Position numbers and translations under genes: made by a program. The notes under the pieces were generated by a model, which ran no database searches, was not told the DNA's origin, and was given only the letters and a program-made list of their open reading frames with translations. From NCBI GenBank assembly GCA_004194705.1, contig SADC01001287.1:62001-126000 (forward strand): 64,000 bases of DNA, read 5' to 3'. Below are positions 46,913-57,834 of this stretch, one piece after another; the first letter of the stretch is position 1; every line of letters starts with the position of its first letter. The DNA is from Ditylenchus dipsaci. Taxonomy: Eukaryota > Nematoda > Chromadorea > Rhabditida > Anguinidae.

Positions 46913-47400
46913 CATCAGGGCGCCACCCTTCGAAAATAGCATTTGCCGAGTTAAATAAAATGTTTTTTTTTTCAAATACTGTCGCATCGAATCAGCAATG
47001 AAAGTTTGGGATAAATTTGAAACAAAACAATACAGCTCGTATCGGCTTGGTTTATTTTAGCCAGGATAGGGACTGCATTAACCTATTTCTGCCGGAATTC
47101 TGAAAAATTACTTATGTTTCTCTTAGTCTTCTCTACAGCATATTTTAAAACTATCATCGCATTGATATACAAAATTGTTAAAATTTAAACTAAAGCACTT
47201 GTAAACTTGGCAAGATTTACCGATTTTTTCGACAGAATTTTTCACAACTAAAATAAAGCAATTTAACCAAATCTAAAAGTACATTTTTGAAATAACACCC
47301 AGGAATTTCAAACGAGCGTACATTTTGTTTATGTAGGCAGTGTGGTAAAGATAGTGTGTGACTTTGAGCAATTTCCGGCGTTACTTGGATATAAACTGGG
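46913..47400. other. 3' flank of HPPD; no other feature
   Basis: Contains the AATAAA signal at 46954 and then AT-rich sequence without a convincing frame. Confidence 0.4.
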
Positions 47401-47583
47401 GCCTACCGCATAAATAGACTCTGTATGCATGCTTTTTCATGCATCCAGAGTCACTTTCGAGTGATTTGCGTCTAAGGTATGTGGGTGTGCGCATCTCAAC
47501 CACAAGCAACCAAGCCCCCTGCGCCCCCTAAGGGCGAAGGGTGCTTGGTTGGTTAGAGATGCGCGCACTCACTCACCTTAGAC
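47401..47583. repeat. Dispersed hairpin element, copy 4
   Basis: Begins with GCCTACCGCATAAA, then the TGCATGCTTTTTCATGCA mini-hairpin, then GTCTAAGGTATGTGGGTGTG pairing with GCGCGCACTCACTCACCTTAGAC. Same orientation as copy 3. Confidence 0.8.
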
Positions 47584-48017
47584 ATAATTCCGAGCAAGAC
47601 TCTTGAACAAAAATGCATTTAGAGACTATTTTCGCCCAGCTCCAGTGACCAAAACATGATAAAACAGGTAAAAGGTCGAAATTTCAAAATGCCCCAAACT
47701 CAATTTTTTATTAACCAGAACTTAAAAATAATGTTTTTTTTGAACTCCTGAGGCCATTTTAGGTCGATATAGGGTGTTTGGAAACACTTTTAATAAAGTT
47801 GATAAGAGTTGAATAATTAATTTTTACTTTTGTAAAAAACAAAACAATTTTCATAGATTACTGAAAAGTATGACTGAAAGCTGAACTGCATAGCTACAAT
47901 CAAAAAAACGTCAGCTCTCAAAAGTTGAAAATAGGCTAGAAACAAACCTTCAAAGTTGAGGTTAAGGACACAAAATTTTATTTCAGTCCATATAGATGAG
48001 AGTAAATCAAATGGATA

Positions 48018-48423
48018 TCACGAGTCTTCAGGTTCTTCTGTTGCGCTTTCATCTGACATCACTTCATCTTTGCGCTTCTCAGAAATCTTCCCCAATCGCA
48101 TATTCTCAATGGTCAACTTAGCGTGCTGGAAACAGGAAATTAAAATTGGAAAGTTAAAGATAATTGCTACCTGAGTTCTTAGCTCTGCCAGAAAAGATTT
48201 GAGTGCCCGCTCTTCCTTCTGAATTATCACATGTAAATGGAAAAGAGTGAAGACTTTCTTTAGAAAGAAGACAGACCTGCAACATTACCAGCTTATTTGC
48301 CAAGATTTGACGTTTCTCCGTATCTCCATTAGACGTTAAGCATGGCACTGAATCTATTGACGCTTCCGAGCGTGAAGTTCTAGCGACATTCTTTATCGAC
48401 GTGTTGCATTCGGAACTTTCCAT
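48018..48423 (-). CDS. 100-residue coiled-coil protein, possibly SNAPC5-like
   Basis: Minus-strand exons 48277-48423, 48171-48218 and 48018-48125 (303 nt) join in phase with introns of 58 and 45 bp. The N-terminal half is polar. Residues about 45-85 form a coiled coil (NKLVMLQKEERALKSFLAEL, then HAKLTIENMRLGKI), followed by an acidic tail (DESATEEPEDS). A short leucine-rich coiled coil with an acidic end recalls SNAPC5, the small subunit of the snRNA-activating complex, but the similarity is loose and by eye. AATAAA on the minus strand at 47977-47982 supports a real gene. Confidence 0.5.
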
Positions 48424-48827
48424 GGCGTATATATTCTGAATATATAATCAATCAAGGCGGACAATTAACATTCAAAAGACAAGAATTCAAAAAAAAGAAA
48501 TGGCCTAAAATGTTTCTCTGTCGGTTTTTAGAATGAACAGTTTCTGTAAATTTTATTTGGAAAATTTTGAGTATGACAAGTGATTTCTGACGTTTCATCA
48601 AAGACATTTTGGTAAGTCAAAATAGTAAATTCCCTCTAAAATTATTCGCTTTAAAAAGAAAACACATAAATTTTCAAATGAAATAGACAGAAATAGTCAT
48701 TTTACAAAAAAAAATATTTCAGCAACAACATAATAATTCTCTTGAAATTGAAAGATGAGAAACACAAGAAAGTTTTCACAAGCGCGTATTCAAAATTTAG
48801 TTTTTTTAAAGGAGGGGTGAAAGCTGT
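48424..48827. other. AT-rich intergenic sequence; nothing recognised
   Basis: Presumed promoter side of the small minus-strand gene. No motif or frame stands out. Confidence 0.4.
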
Positions 48828-48879
48828 TACGGAGATAGTTTCGACACGATAGTATTATACCAAGTTTTGTGTTTGTAAA

Positions 48880-49335
48880 TGGTGGTATTTAATTTTGGCC
48901 GTAGAATACTGAAAATTAGCCGTAGATTTTTTAATCTTGGCCGTAGATTTTTTTTTCACTTCTTCCTAAATTTTTGTAATAATTTTTTCAGTTTTTTACG
49001 AAATTTTTTTTACCATTATGTAGCCCTAAATCTTATCTTTCTTATGAGCTATCAAATTTTGCTAAGTGTTGTCAGAAAGTTAGATGTTTAAAGGTTTAAA
49101 AAAAAATTTAGGAAAAAATTTGTTTTTCAAAACAATGAAATTTCTATATTTTTGACCACATTTAGCAAAGCTTAATGGCTTGTAAAAAAGCCAAGATTCA
49201 GGCCTATGTAATAGTATAAAATTTTTTTGAAAAATTGTGAAAAATTATTACAAGAATGTAGAAAGAAATGCAAAAAAAACATCTACGGCCAAAATTCAAA
49301 AATCTACGGCTAATTTTCAGTATTCTACGGCTGTA
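48880..49335. repeat. Palindrome with GGCCGTAGA units
   Basis: GGCCGTAGAATACTGAAAAT and further GGCCGTAGATTTTT units at the left mirror ATTTTCAGTATTCTACGGC and AAAAATCTACGGC at the right. Confidence 0.8.
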
Positions 49336-49552
49336 AGGAGAGGGGATTTGCGAAATCCCACATGTACCGTTGGCGCCAAAAGTACCCGTTTAAAAGAGAT
49401 ATGTACGTCAAAGGAAGTTCTAGAAGTAAATCTAGTTTAAACCCGTTTGGTCTACACCGAAAGAATTGTTGGCCTTAGGGTTTGAAATCATTATTTCTCC
49501 GTTCCTCGGTGAATCTAAAATTGTGATTAAAATCTTTTGTGCTCTCAATTAT

Positions 49553-50121
49553 TATGGAGAAAGCTATTTTTGGGAAAACTCCTGATGGAGGTACCGTTGT
49601 GTGGGTGGGGAATTGCTCAAGCAGCTACCCTTGATGGGAGCGACCGCTACCGAGCAGATTAGTAACCGTTTGCGGGAAATCCGTGAGATACTTGATCAGG
49701 GCGCACCCGCCATCTTTGTTACCGAAGATCGAGTTGGACCGTCAAAAAGGGCCGAGTCCCGTACCGTTGATAATGAGTTTGTGGATGAGGGTTGGGACAG
49801 TGTCACCCGTACTGATTATGTGAGGACCCTGAGGGGCAGACCGGTTATGTGGGCGGTAATTGTTTTAAGGATGAAGTGATCGACCCGGGCCTCAAGCCAA
49901 CTACCGTTCCGAAGTCTGGTCTCAGCAGCAGCAGCTTGAAGGATGGCGACTGGATCCCCGCAACTCATGGAGTAGGTCCGCCGGCTCAGCAAGATGGATG
50001 GCCTCGCAGCACGCTCCCCAAACAAACTGCGCATGGACTGGCTCTGGATGGAGGGACGAGCAGCAAACCGATCGGCCTCAAGAAACCAGAAGAAGACGTC
50101 GAAAATCTTATTGTAGAATAA
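49553..50121 (+). other. Overlapping unidentified ORFs, GC-richer than surroundings
   Basis: Three frames overlap: MEKAIFGKTPDGGTVVWVGN (from 49553); LLKQLPLMGATATEQISNRL then REIREILDQGAPAIFVTEDR (49601-49879); and MGGNCFKDEVIDPGLKPTTV to KPIGLKKPEEDVENLIVE (49849-50121). Codon texture is unlike the AT-rich neighbours, and GTVVWVGNC recurs as a GYVGGNC-like phrase at 49840, hinting at an internal repeat with frameshifts. AATAAA follows at 50170. No family is recognised. It may be a decayed single gene or an element-encoded protein. Confidence 0.4.
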
Positions 50122-50697
50122 CCGTCTGTCTATTTCGTATCGAACTGTTATGCATGGTTCGGCTGTTGAATAAAAACGCTGTCACGTTTCCCCCGTTCAG
50201 TGCACAGTAGTGCACCGTCTCATAAAACCTTACTAGCACGGAACAATTTTAAAGTATTCACCGTCAAAAGTTGCGAGACGGACGCCATAGTGGGCGTTGA
50301 ACTCGGGATGGTCGTACCGAATGCGTTAGTTAAACCGTGGCGTAAGAACCTTACTGAAGGAACATAAATAACCGATTTTACCGAATTGGACTATGACAAA
50401 AAACGGTAACTCAGTTTGCGATGTCAGATAAACCTAAAACAACTTGGGCAATGGATATCCAAATTTCGAGAAAGTTCCATTGTGGTCGGATGAAATAGAA
50501 AGCTAATCAATCTTTTTTCGATGGAAATTCCCAAGTCGTGCAAGTCATTTTTTAAGAGTTGTACCTAATAGGAACTAAACAACTTGAATTACATTTAAGT
50601 CGCAGACGCCGAGAGTCGACAAAATATGGCTCTAAAACCGTTTCGAACTAAAATTGGGATAATCGTTTCGTGTCGAAACTATCTCCTAAAGGACCCG

Positions 50698-51050
50698 ACT
50701 CTTCCTAGTCATGGCAATTTGTAATTTTGAATTGGCCGGGGACCATTTATTTTTTCCGTAATTATTTTTTGAAATGCGAAAATTTTTTTTTTTATTAAAA
50801 GTTGCGTGTCTATTTTGATGTGAGTTTTTCCTTTTGGTTCTTGTTAAAATTTCTTGTTGTCTAGGTGATCCGGCATCTCTACCTAGGTCCAGAGTGAGCT
50901 GCGTGCCGTTGTATTAGATAAATAGACACACAATTTTTAATAAAAAAATATTTTCGCATTTCAAAAAAAATTACGGAAAAAAATAAATGGTCCCCCGCCA
51001 ATTCAAAAATTACAAATTGCCATGACTAGGAAGAGGTCAGGTCCTTTAAA
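50698..51050. repeat. Palindrome with GGACC-CTAGTCATGGCAATTT arms
   Basis: CTTCCTAGTCATGGCAATTT mirrors AAATTGCCATGACTAGGAAG. The inner arms share a GGACCATTTATTTTTT/CGTAATT block and TTGCGTGTCTATTT. Confidence 0.8.
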
Positions 51051-51059
51051 GGGCCGTTG

Positions 51060-51290
51060 CCTTCTCCGACAACGGTTTGTCCCCCGCCAATTCAATTTTT
51101 TTTCTTCTGTCCTTGGATTTACGTACAAATTTTTCAACTTGGTTTCTAACAAAACTATACCTAAAATAAAATTCTACGCCTTGTTCTGTTAGAAACCAAG
51201 CTGAAAAATCCGTACAGGAGTTGAATGATTAGGCAAAAAAATTGAATTGGCGGGGACAATTCAAAACAGGTAACAATGGCTCTTTAACAG
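51060..51290. repeat. Palindrome with CCCCCGCCAATTCAA ends
   Basis: GTCCCCCGCCAATTCAA mirrors TTGAATTGGCGGGGAC. The inner GGTTTCTAACAAAACTATAC and GTTAGAAACCAAGCTG pair. Partial copies flank the palindrome in HPPD intron 8 (44995-45075 and 46080-46160). Confidence 0.7.
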
Positions 51291-51329
51291 CTTTCACTCC
51301 CCCCCCCGCGTCCTTTATATAAAATATAA

Positions 51330-52087
51330 ATTTGCTGTCTGGATATCCACGTTTACAAAGTGTATATAGTTAGCTCCGAAAGCAAAGACCAGCCAATCAG
51401 AAATTTTTTTCAGTCTTTTTGGTTGCTTCGTCCTCGTCAGTCACAATCAGGGTGGTATGCTTGACGATTACATCAGCCATCAGCCTCAGCCGGCTGAGTT
51501 GGGAAAATCGTCCTCAGCCTCAGCCGTCAGCCAGGTCAAAAATTTTACCTCAGCCACAGCCTCAGCCGGCTGAGGTCTGAAAATTTCACCTAGCCTCAGC
51601 TGTCAGCCGGGCCCAAAATTTTAACTCCGCCGTCAGCCTCAGCCGGCTGATGGCTGAGTTAAGACTCAGCCGGCTGAGGACATTACTCTGGTCACAATTC
51701 TTTGAAAATTACACGTATCACTCACACCTAACATCCCTCGATTGTACGTGTGATGTTTGGACCAGGATTTTAGTTTTTTGAACAGTTTTTTGATCACAAT
51801 GACAATATAAGGAGAGTGGAACTCGAATTTATATCCCATTCCGCCAAACTCTGTCGTGCTTCTATGTCTAATCCGAAAAGGTGATTTTGGCCGATTTTCA
51901 GAAATTGAACGACTTGAATTTTTCTGACTGTTGACTTTATTGCTCACATGTCAGTCAGATTAGTACAATCTATGAATTAAAAAATCGTTTCTTGAATTCA
52001 AATTCACCTACCATCGACTTTAAAAGCAATGTGCTGAATGCCAGGACCACCGTGGCAGTCAATAAATTCCTGTATATCATCCATAAA
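51330..52087 (-). pseudogene. Inverted partial duplicate of the HPPD exon 8 region
   Basis: Reverse complement of 44146-44648 with few differences. It includes all of the exon coding HGGPGIQHIAFKVD, its donor and about 430 bp of the following intron. Other HPPD exons are absent. A 243-bp hAT-like MITE interrupts it at 51448-51690. It is either a segmental inverted duplication or the last trace of a second HPPD gene. Confidence 0.92.
51448..51690. mobile_element. hAT-like MITE with CAGCCTCAGCCGGCTGAG repeats
   Basis: Ends CAGGGTGGTATGC and (in complement) CAGAGTAATGTCC. The 8-bp duplication GTCACAAT flanks it at 51440-51447 and 51691-51698. The same site without the insertion is intact in the other copy at about 44530. 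The interior is almost wholly CAGCCTCAGCCGGCTGAG-type units. Confidence 0.93.
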
Positions 52088-52099
52088 TATCCGAAAATA

Positions 52100-53210
52100 T
52101 ACTGGCAGATAGCCCAGCGAACGGGCTACAATAGTTGAAGTTTTTTGCAACATCATTTTGAAAAACTCAAAATTTAAAGCTCACAACAAAAAGGTTAAAA
52201 TCGCTGTTTTGTTTCTGTTGTTTTTGATTTTCGTTGTTTTTGATGTACTTCGGCAAACCTTTTCTACAGACCTACGTAATCGGATACGCGGAATCTTTTA
52301 AACATAAGCACTCAGCTGAAACACAGAAAAAAATGTAACGGATGCAATAATTAACTGGAGGCAGTTATAGGAAAAGTTCCAAAATTTAAAAGAAAGTTTT
52401 GGTCTTGGCACGAAACTCCCTATTCGCGATTTTCACCTTATATTTAAAAAAAAAAGAATGCCACAACCTATTCGCGATTATCACTGATTTGACTAGTCGT
52501 GGTAGAGTGGAGAACAGAAATATTTGGCGATAAAAGTTATTTTAAAAACAATGTTCTTAAAAGAAATTTCGAGAGCTCGACTCAATACTCGAAATTTTTT
52601 GAGTTTTCTAGTTTAACTCGACTCGACAACCCTTATCAAGAGTATCCGAGAGTAGAGCAATGGTTAGGAGATCTGGAACGACTGTTCTCATTTTCTTCGT
52701 TTGAACAAAAATTCTTCTTTAAAAAAGGTAGGAAATTTTTAAAAATGGGATAGGAATACGGATGGACGCCCTTTTTTAGATGATGAACAGAATGCAGGTA
52801 TTTTTTTCTTGAAAATATGGTCACTTTGGTGACGGTGAAAGGGCGGCTGGTGTCGTGATTTGTTGCGGATGGGCACAATTTTTGACTCTTTTTGTAAATA
52901 AGTTTTTAATTTTTCGAGTGAATAACATGATATGAATTTTTTTTGCGAAATTCTGCGCAGAATGGCCGATCAGAGCTTCGCAAAAAATATTTCAAATTTT
53001 ATTGGAAAAACAAGGAATTATACAATTGCACTTACAATTTGAATCACAAATAAGTCTAAACTACATTTTTTAAAATAATCACATTCCCTATATGATCGAT
53101 TAGCAATCAAGAAGTTACATAACAGAACAAGAAACATAGATTAAACAACAATAGGGGAAAGAGAGAAGTAAATTAAGGACCAAACTTTTAGGAAGCTTCA
53201 CTAATTTTTG
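52100..53210. other. No gene seen
   Basis: AT-rich. An open frame at 52499-52753 (VEWRTEIFGDKSYFKNNVLK) has no recognisable family and lacks suppor from splice or poly(A) signals. No element ends were identified. Confidence 0.3.
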
Positions 53211-53214
53211 TTAA

Positions 53215-54360
53215 GTCTAATTTTTTCAAAGCCTGCTTAAAATGAATCGTGCTTTTTAAATTTAAAATGTCGGGATTAATTTTATTCCACAACTTTATGG
53301 TTCTACACAAAAACTAATTGTGATTAAAAGACTCGTTAAAGGGCATGCCCGTGCGTTAAGGCGCGAACCAGCAGTTTTTTCGAATTTTTTTCGAATCGTC
53401 TCCTTTTTCCCTCGTTCTGCGTCAAATCTGATATAGATGACCTTATACTGCTTTTAAAAACTAGACAGAAAACTTTAAAAATCTAGACGAGAACGAATGT
53501 AAAAATTTATCGAGAAAGAAAAGAACTGCTGGTTCGCGCCTTTTCTCCCCATCGGGCACGATCATGCCCCTTTAAATATAATGTGTGGGTATCTACGTTG
53601 GGAGGTCATGATTTGAAAATAGTAATCCGGCTGAAGGTTCGACTTTTTAAACAAAATTTTGTAAAGCATAATAAGATCGAACATCAGTCGTCTTTCAAAA
53701 AGCGTTTTAAGACCACAAATTCTTGTTCTTTGTGTATATGATATTTTTTTGTAACCACATTGTTTTAAAGCTATTTTGGTAAAGAAATTTTGAACTTTCT
53801 CAACTCTGTTAGAGTCTTGTTTTAATTTAGGGTTCCAAACAGTTGTTGTATATTCAAGGTTCAGTCGTATATAAGTTTTATAGACCAAAACTGGAGTAGT
53901 TAAATTTTTGGTTTGAACCGAACGTAATATCAGAAAAAAGCACGATTTCCTGATTGAATTATTTTTGAATAGTGATCATTGAAATTCAGGTTTATATCAG
54001 GTTCTGCCAAAACAAGTGCACATTTTTTAAGGACAATGAACGAAATTTTATCTGGATAAGTCGTATTTCGGTTAGGTAATTTGTTTAAAAGGTTAAAAAT
54101 GTCATGAACTTGAAATTCAAGATCTTCTAAAGTGCTGTTATTATTGAAAAAAGGAGTGAGCTGAGCATCTTTTTCATTATCCGACGTATTTGAAAACGAA
54201 GCCAAAAGGTTTCTGATAGTATTCGAGCTTTGTCAATGTCATTAAGGAATAACTCTGAATTGTGTTCTAATGGAGGAATGGTTTGACTGGGATTAATTTT
54301 TTTGTTGATGTACCGATAAAAATCTTTGCGAAATCGAAATTTGCAAATTTTGTGGAATCG
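53215..54360 (-). pseudogene. LINE reverse-transcriptase remnant
   Basis: Read on the minus strand: FRKDFYRYINKKINPSQTIP and LNDIDKARILSETF (pre-RT linker); a frameshift; SFSNTSDNEKDAQLTPFF and LLNKLPNRNTTYPDKISFIV (start of the RT domain); a large deletion; then MVYKTYIRLNLEYTTTVWNP, GLKTLFERRLMFDLIMLYKI and finally TIKLWNKINPDILNLKSTIH. This order is that of the ORF2 of CR1/Jockey-type non-LTR retrotransposons. The catalytic YxDD part is deleted. A TTAA element (53340-53571) interrupts the 3' end. Confidence 0.75.
53340..53571. mobile_element. TTAA-flanked palindromic MITE inside the LINE
   Basis: Ends AGGGCATGCCCGTGCG and the complement ending ATGCCCCT, with TTAA on both sides (53336-53339 and 53572-53575). 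TTAA duplication is typical of piggyBac-type transposition. Arms share GCGCGAACCAGCAG. Confidence 0.85.
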
Positions 54361-54612
54361 ATTATCGTTTGCCCATCCACGCTAGCAAAGCTGAACAAAG
54401 AAATTCAATGCAACCGGAGCTTTGAAATATATTAATCGATAGCTTGCTATTCAACAACACGAATTTTATATGTGGAAGAGTTGGGTAGCCATATCAACTG
54501 GGCAAATTATTGAATTATTGATTTTTTTTAACATATGAAAAAGAATCCAAGGCCTGCATTGACGGTAGAGACCCTTTTTGGGCAACTCCAGTGAGAAAAA
54601 CGAGGTAATACA

Positions 54613-55163
54613 CAGTCGCCTCTCGACTTAACGACCCCCCCCCTCAACAAGTTCGTTCCCGAAAGTTCGTTTTTACTACAATTGTTTAAGGCTTTCGCCA
54701 CTCGTCTAGTTCAATCCGAAGTATTTCAAGGTTTTCTATTTAGCCAGTCGTTTTCGGATATGGAAACAGTTTTGTCGAAAAGACCCGCGCCTCTTAATTT
54801 AACTACCACCTTTAAAGGGGCATACCAGCGCGTTACACGGTCAATTTCAAATTTGCAAAAGGCGGGGACCAGCCATATTCAAACGAGAATTATTTTTAAA
54901 CACAAATTTGTTATTCTGTGAAGAACAACAAATTATGAAAAGCACACTGTTAGTCTAATAACATGGGTAGCTCAATGGTAATGTGCTGATGTAGTCCGAA
55001 CATGGTCGAGTTTGGTTCCAACACGGAGTATAGCTTTTTGTCTAGAATGACAAATTTGCATTTGAAAATAATTCTCGTTTGAATATGGCTGGTCCCCGCC
55101 TTTTGCGAATTTGAAATTGCCGTGTAACGCGCTGGTATGCCCCTTTAAATCGAGAGGCGACTG
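54613..55163. mobile_element. TA-type MITE with CAGTCGCCTCTCGA ends
   Basis: Left CAGTCGCCTCTCGACTTAA and the complement TTTAAATCGAGAGGCGACTG-TA. The left TA has changed to CA. It encloses a TTAA element (54816-55144). A lone end of this family is at 20250. Confidence 0.8.
54816..55144. mobile_element. TTAA-flanked palindromic MITE with internal tRNA-like sequence
   Basis: AAGGGGCATACCAGCGCGTT mirrors AACGCGCTGGTATGCCCCT, with TTAA at 54812-54815 and 55145-55148. Inner arms share AAAGGCGGGGACCAGCCATA. The centre (54962-55030) has GGGTAGCTCAATGGTAATGT and GTTTGGTTCCAAC, a degenerate A/B-box pair. Confidence 0.85.
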
Positions 55164-55169
55164 TACTTT

Positions 55170-57180
55170 AGTAAAAGGTAGTTTATCTTGGGGACCAAAG
55201 CAGCCGGCCAAAATTTGGCAACACAAATTTCTTTAAAACCCAACTTTTTAGTAAACATCTTTTTTATAGTCAATTGTGGCATGAAAACTCAAAGTTGACA
55301 AAAAATTTCAAAAAGGTCTTTTTCCTACTTAAAGTTATGTAACGGAAAACTTAACCACTGCACAAACCAACGCAACTGTAATAGTGAGCAAATACATTTT
55401 CGGGCGTTTTGAAAAAGCCCGAGACAGATGTTATACTCCAGTGTGCATGGCTCGGAAATTCATTAATCAATAACATGCTATCCAACAACCCGAATGTCAT
55501 GTATTCAGTGGGCAAAGCATATATAGTGCTTTCACATGCTTTTCTGCAAAAGGCAAAATCATTGATTTGTACAAAGCTTATAGAGGACGAGACATAAGCT
55601 TTTTTTACCAATCTTTGGTTTTTCTTGAAAAAAGTATTCTTTGTGTATTTTTGTCAAAGGCACCGTTTTTTTAAAATTTCTCGGTTGGTTAGCCGCTGTG
55701 TCTTCAGTTTTCAATTTTTTCATGGAAAATGAGTTCTGTTTAGTCTAAAAAGGCTTGGCACTGCGATTATAATCCCATGAGATTCTCGAGTTTACAATAC
55801 CTAACCCGAAATCCTAGCAGCACAAATACCGAAATTCAAAATCCCGCCGGTTCACATTTCTATATTAAAAAATACCAATCGTTAATGGGATTTATATGAT
55901 TCGTTCCCAAACGCATCGAGTAGATCGCGAGTTACTTTTGATCCAAAACTCTATCAATCTACCTGAACACCACCCTGAGCCCCAAAAGTGTGTTTTTGAA
56001 AGCGCACGAGCAAAAAGTTTTCACGGGCAGCCTGCTCAGGCTTCCCCCCTCTTTTCCCTATAAAAACATTTTTGATAATAAAAAGTTTGTTTAATAATTT
56101 TTATTTGTCGAAAAATTATTTTCAGTAATCCTCGATAGTGGAATAGCTAGAGATGCGTGTACATGTGCTTTATTTATTTATTTTGTTGTCCTTCAGAATT
56201 AATGAGTGAGTTTTTTTGTGGTTTAATAACTGGCTAAAACTGAAAAAAAATTGCTCGAAATATGTGTTTACCTCCTGCAATTTGTTTTGTTTTAAATGTG
56301 CTGATTCAAACGAGGTTTAAAAATTTTAGAGGTAAAATCAAACTTAAGGAAGAATTCACATATTTTAGGGTAAAAAATCGCGAAATTGTTTTAGTCCTCC
56401 TTACATTTCAAAATTTTTTGAATTCCCGCCAAATTTTTAAGTTTAAATTTTCTTTTTTTTTACTTGAATATTGTTTTTAAATGCAGATGAAGATTTGCCT
56501 TCGCCCAATACCAATATTTTTCGGCCCTCTTCAGACCCAATACCAATATTTCAAAGTTGTGGACCCCAATATATTGCCCAATACCAATATTTTTCCAAAA
56601 GTCTATTTGTTCACCAAAACCTTTTGAAAAGTTCCTTATTCAGAATAATCTCGATTTAGTAACACACTGGGACTAATTTTTTTGGCCTTTAAAAAGGAAA
56701 TTGATCAATTTCGGATTTTATTAGTTTTTTTAAACTGATATTTTTTAAACTCAAGTTTGTACGAATTAAATTTCGGACCATCTGAATTTGTTCTAATTAA
56801 CGTTGGGCAAACTGATTTTCAAACGAAATTTCATTGCACCAGCTGTCGAATGTGGGATAAATAACTTCAAAAAAACTTGTTATGGTGTTGCGGAATTGTG
56901 GAAAAGAAAACTCAATTTTCTCAAAAAAATCACTTCTGAGTCAGAGCTTCTAACACTAGCTTCATGTTCATCAAAAGATTTTGGGTATATAAAAGACTTT
57001 TCGTTAAGTTTTTTTTGTAAAATAAGACAATTTAAGTAAATCAGTGAAAAAATAATAAAAAAATGTTCAATGTCATCCATAAGGCCAAAAAAAGTTGTAC
57101 GAGGAAAGGGACAGGAACACGTAAATACATAAGCCTGAAAGAATCTGCTAAAAAATGAAAGAGCAACCAAAGACAGCAGG
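55170..57180. other. Mostly featureless; short AT-rich repeats
   Basis: 55430-55520 is a diverged direct repeat of 54410-54500 (AATAACATGCTATCCAACAA versus ATAGCTTGCTATTCAACAAC). CCCAATACCAATATTT units recur at 56497-56600 and again at 57618-57760. No coding sequence is supported. Confidence 0.4.
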
Positions 57181-57185
57181 CATCT

Positions 57186-57520
57186 TTATTGAAAAATAAA
57201 CAAACAGAAAATAACAGGAAAAATAGTGGAATCTTCAAATTTTTTCAGGATTCTGCAGCTTCGAGAACCAAGAATAGAAGCTGAGCACTGAATCAAAGCA
57301 AAACAAGAACCTAAAAGAAACCACAAAGAAACCGACGGCGAAAAAAAATAAAAAGACTTATCTTATCCAAGATCCAAGCATTCCAGCAGTTCGATACGTC
57401 GATAGGACCGATTTTCGCGCATGAAATTATCAGCGGTTGGAAAAGCAGAAGCCTAAAGCAGATTCCAAGAGATCGAAACAAAGAAGCGGATGAAAAATTG
57501 AGAGAGAAAGAAAATCCACA
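57186..57520 (-). other. Possible 3' end of a minus-strand gene
   Basis: On the minus strand, after a TTTAG acceptor (about 57452), a short frame reads SAFPTADNFMRENRSYRRIE followed by LLECLDLG and a stop. A further GT...TTTTAG interval and an AATAAA (complement at about 57184-57189) follow. No family is recognised and no upstream exons were found. Confidence 0.25.
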
Positions 57521-57834
57521 TTTGAAATGCTTACAAATAAAAAAAACACAAAAAAAAAATTAATACAAAATGCCAATACTACTGTAGCGCCAAAATTTCT
57601 ATTGGAAAAATTTCATTATTCAGCACCCAATGTCTTGTCAAAACTTAATACCATTACCAATTTTTTGAAGCACACCAACCAATATCCCAATACCAATATT
57701 AACGCCTTTATTCGACCCAATACCCCAATATACCAATACCAATATATTGTTTGTCCCAATCTCTAACTTCAGTATAGCTTTGCAGTCATTATAGATGACT
57801 GCAAAGTCTTATTTAAGTCAAAAAAAGAAAAACG

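Larger units (their letters stand above)
48828..50697. mobile_element. Inverted-repeat-bounded unit carrying ORFs
   Basis: GGAGATAGTTTCGACACGA (48835-48855) is matched by TCGTGTCGAAACTATCTCC (about 50676-50694). The unit contains a palindrome (48880-49335) and a GC-richer segment with ORFs and a polyadenylation-like AATAAA (50170). No transposase motif is recognised. Confidence 0.45.
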
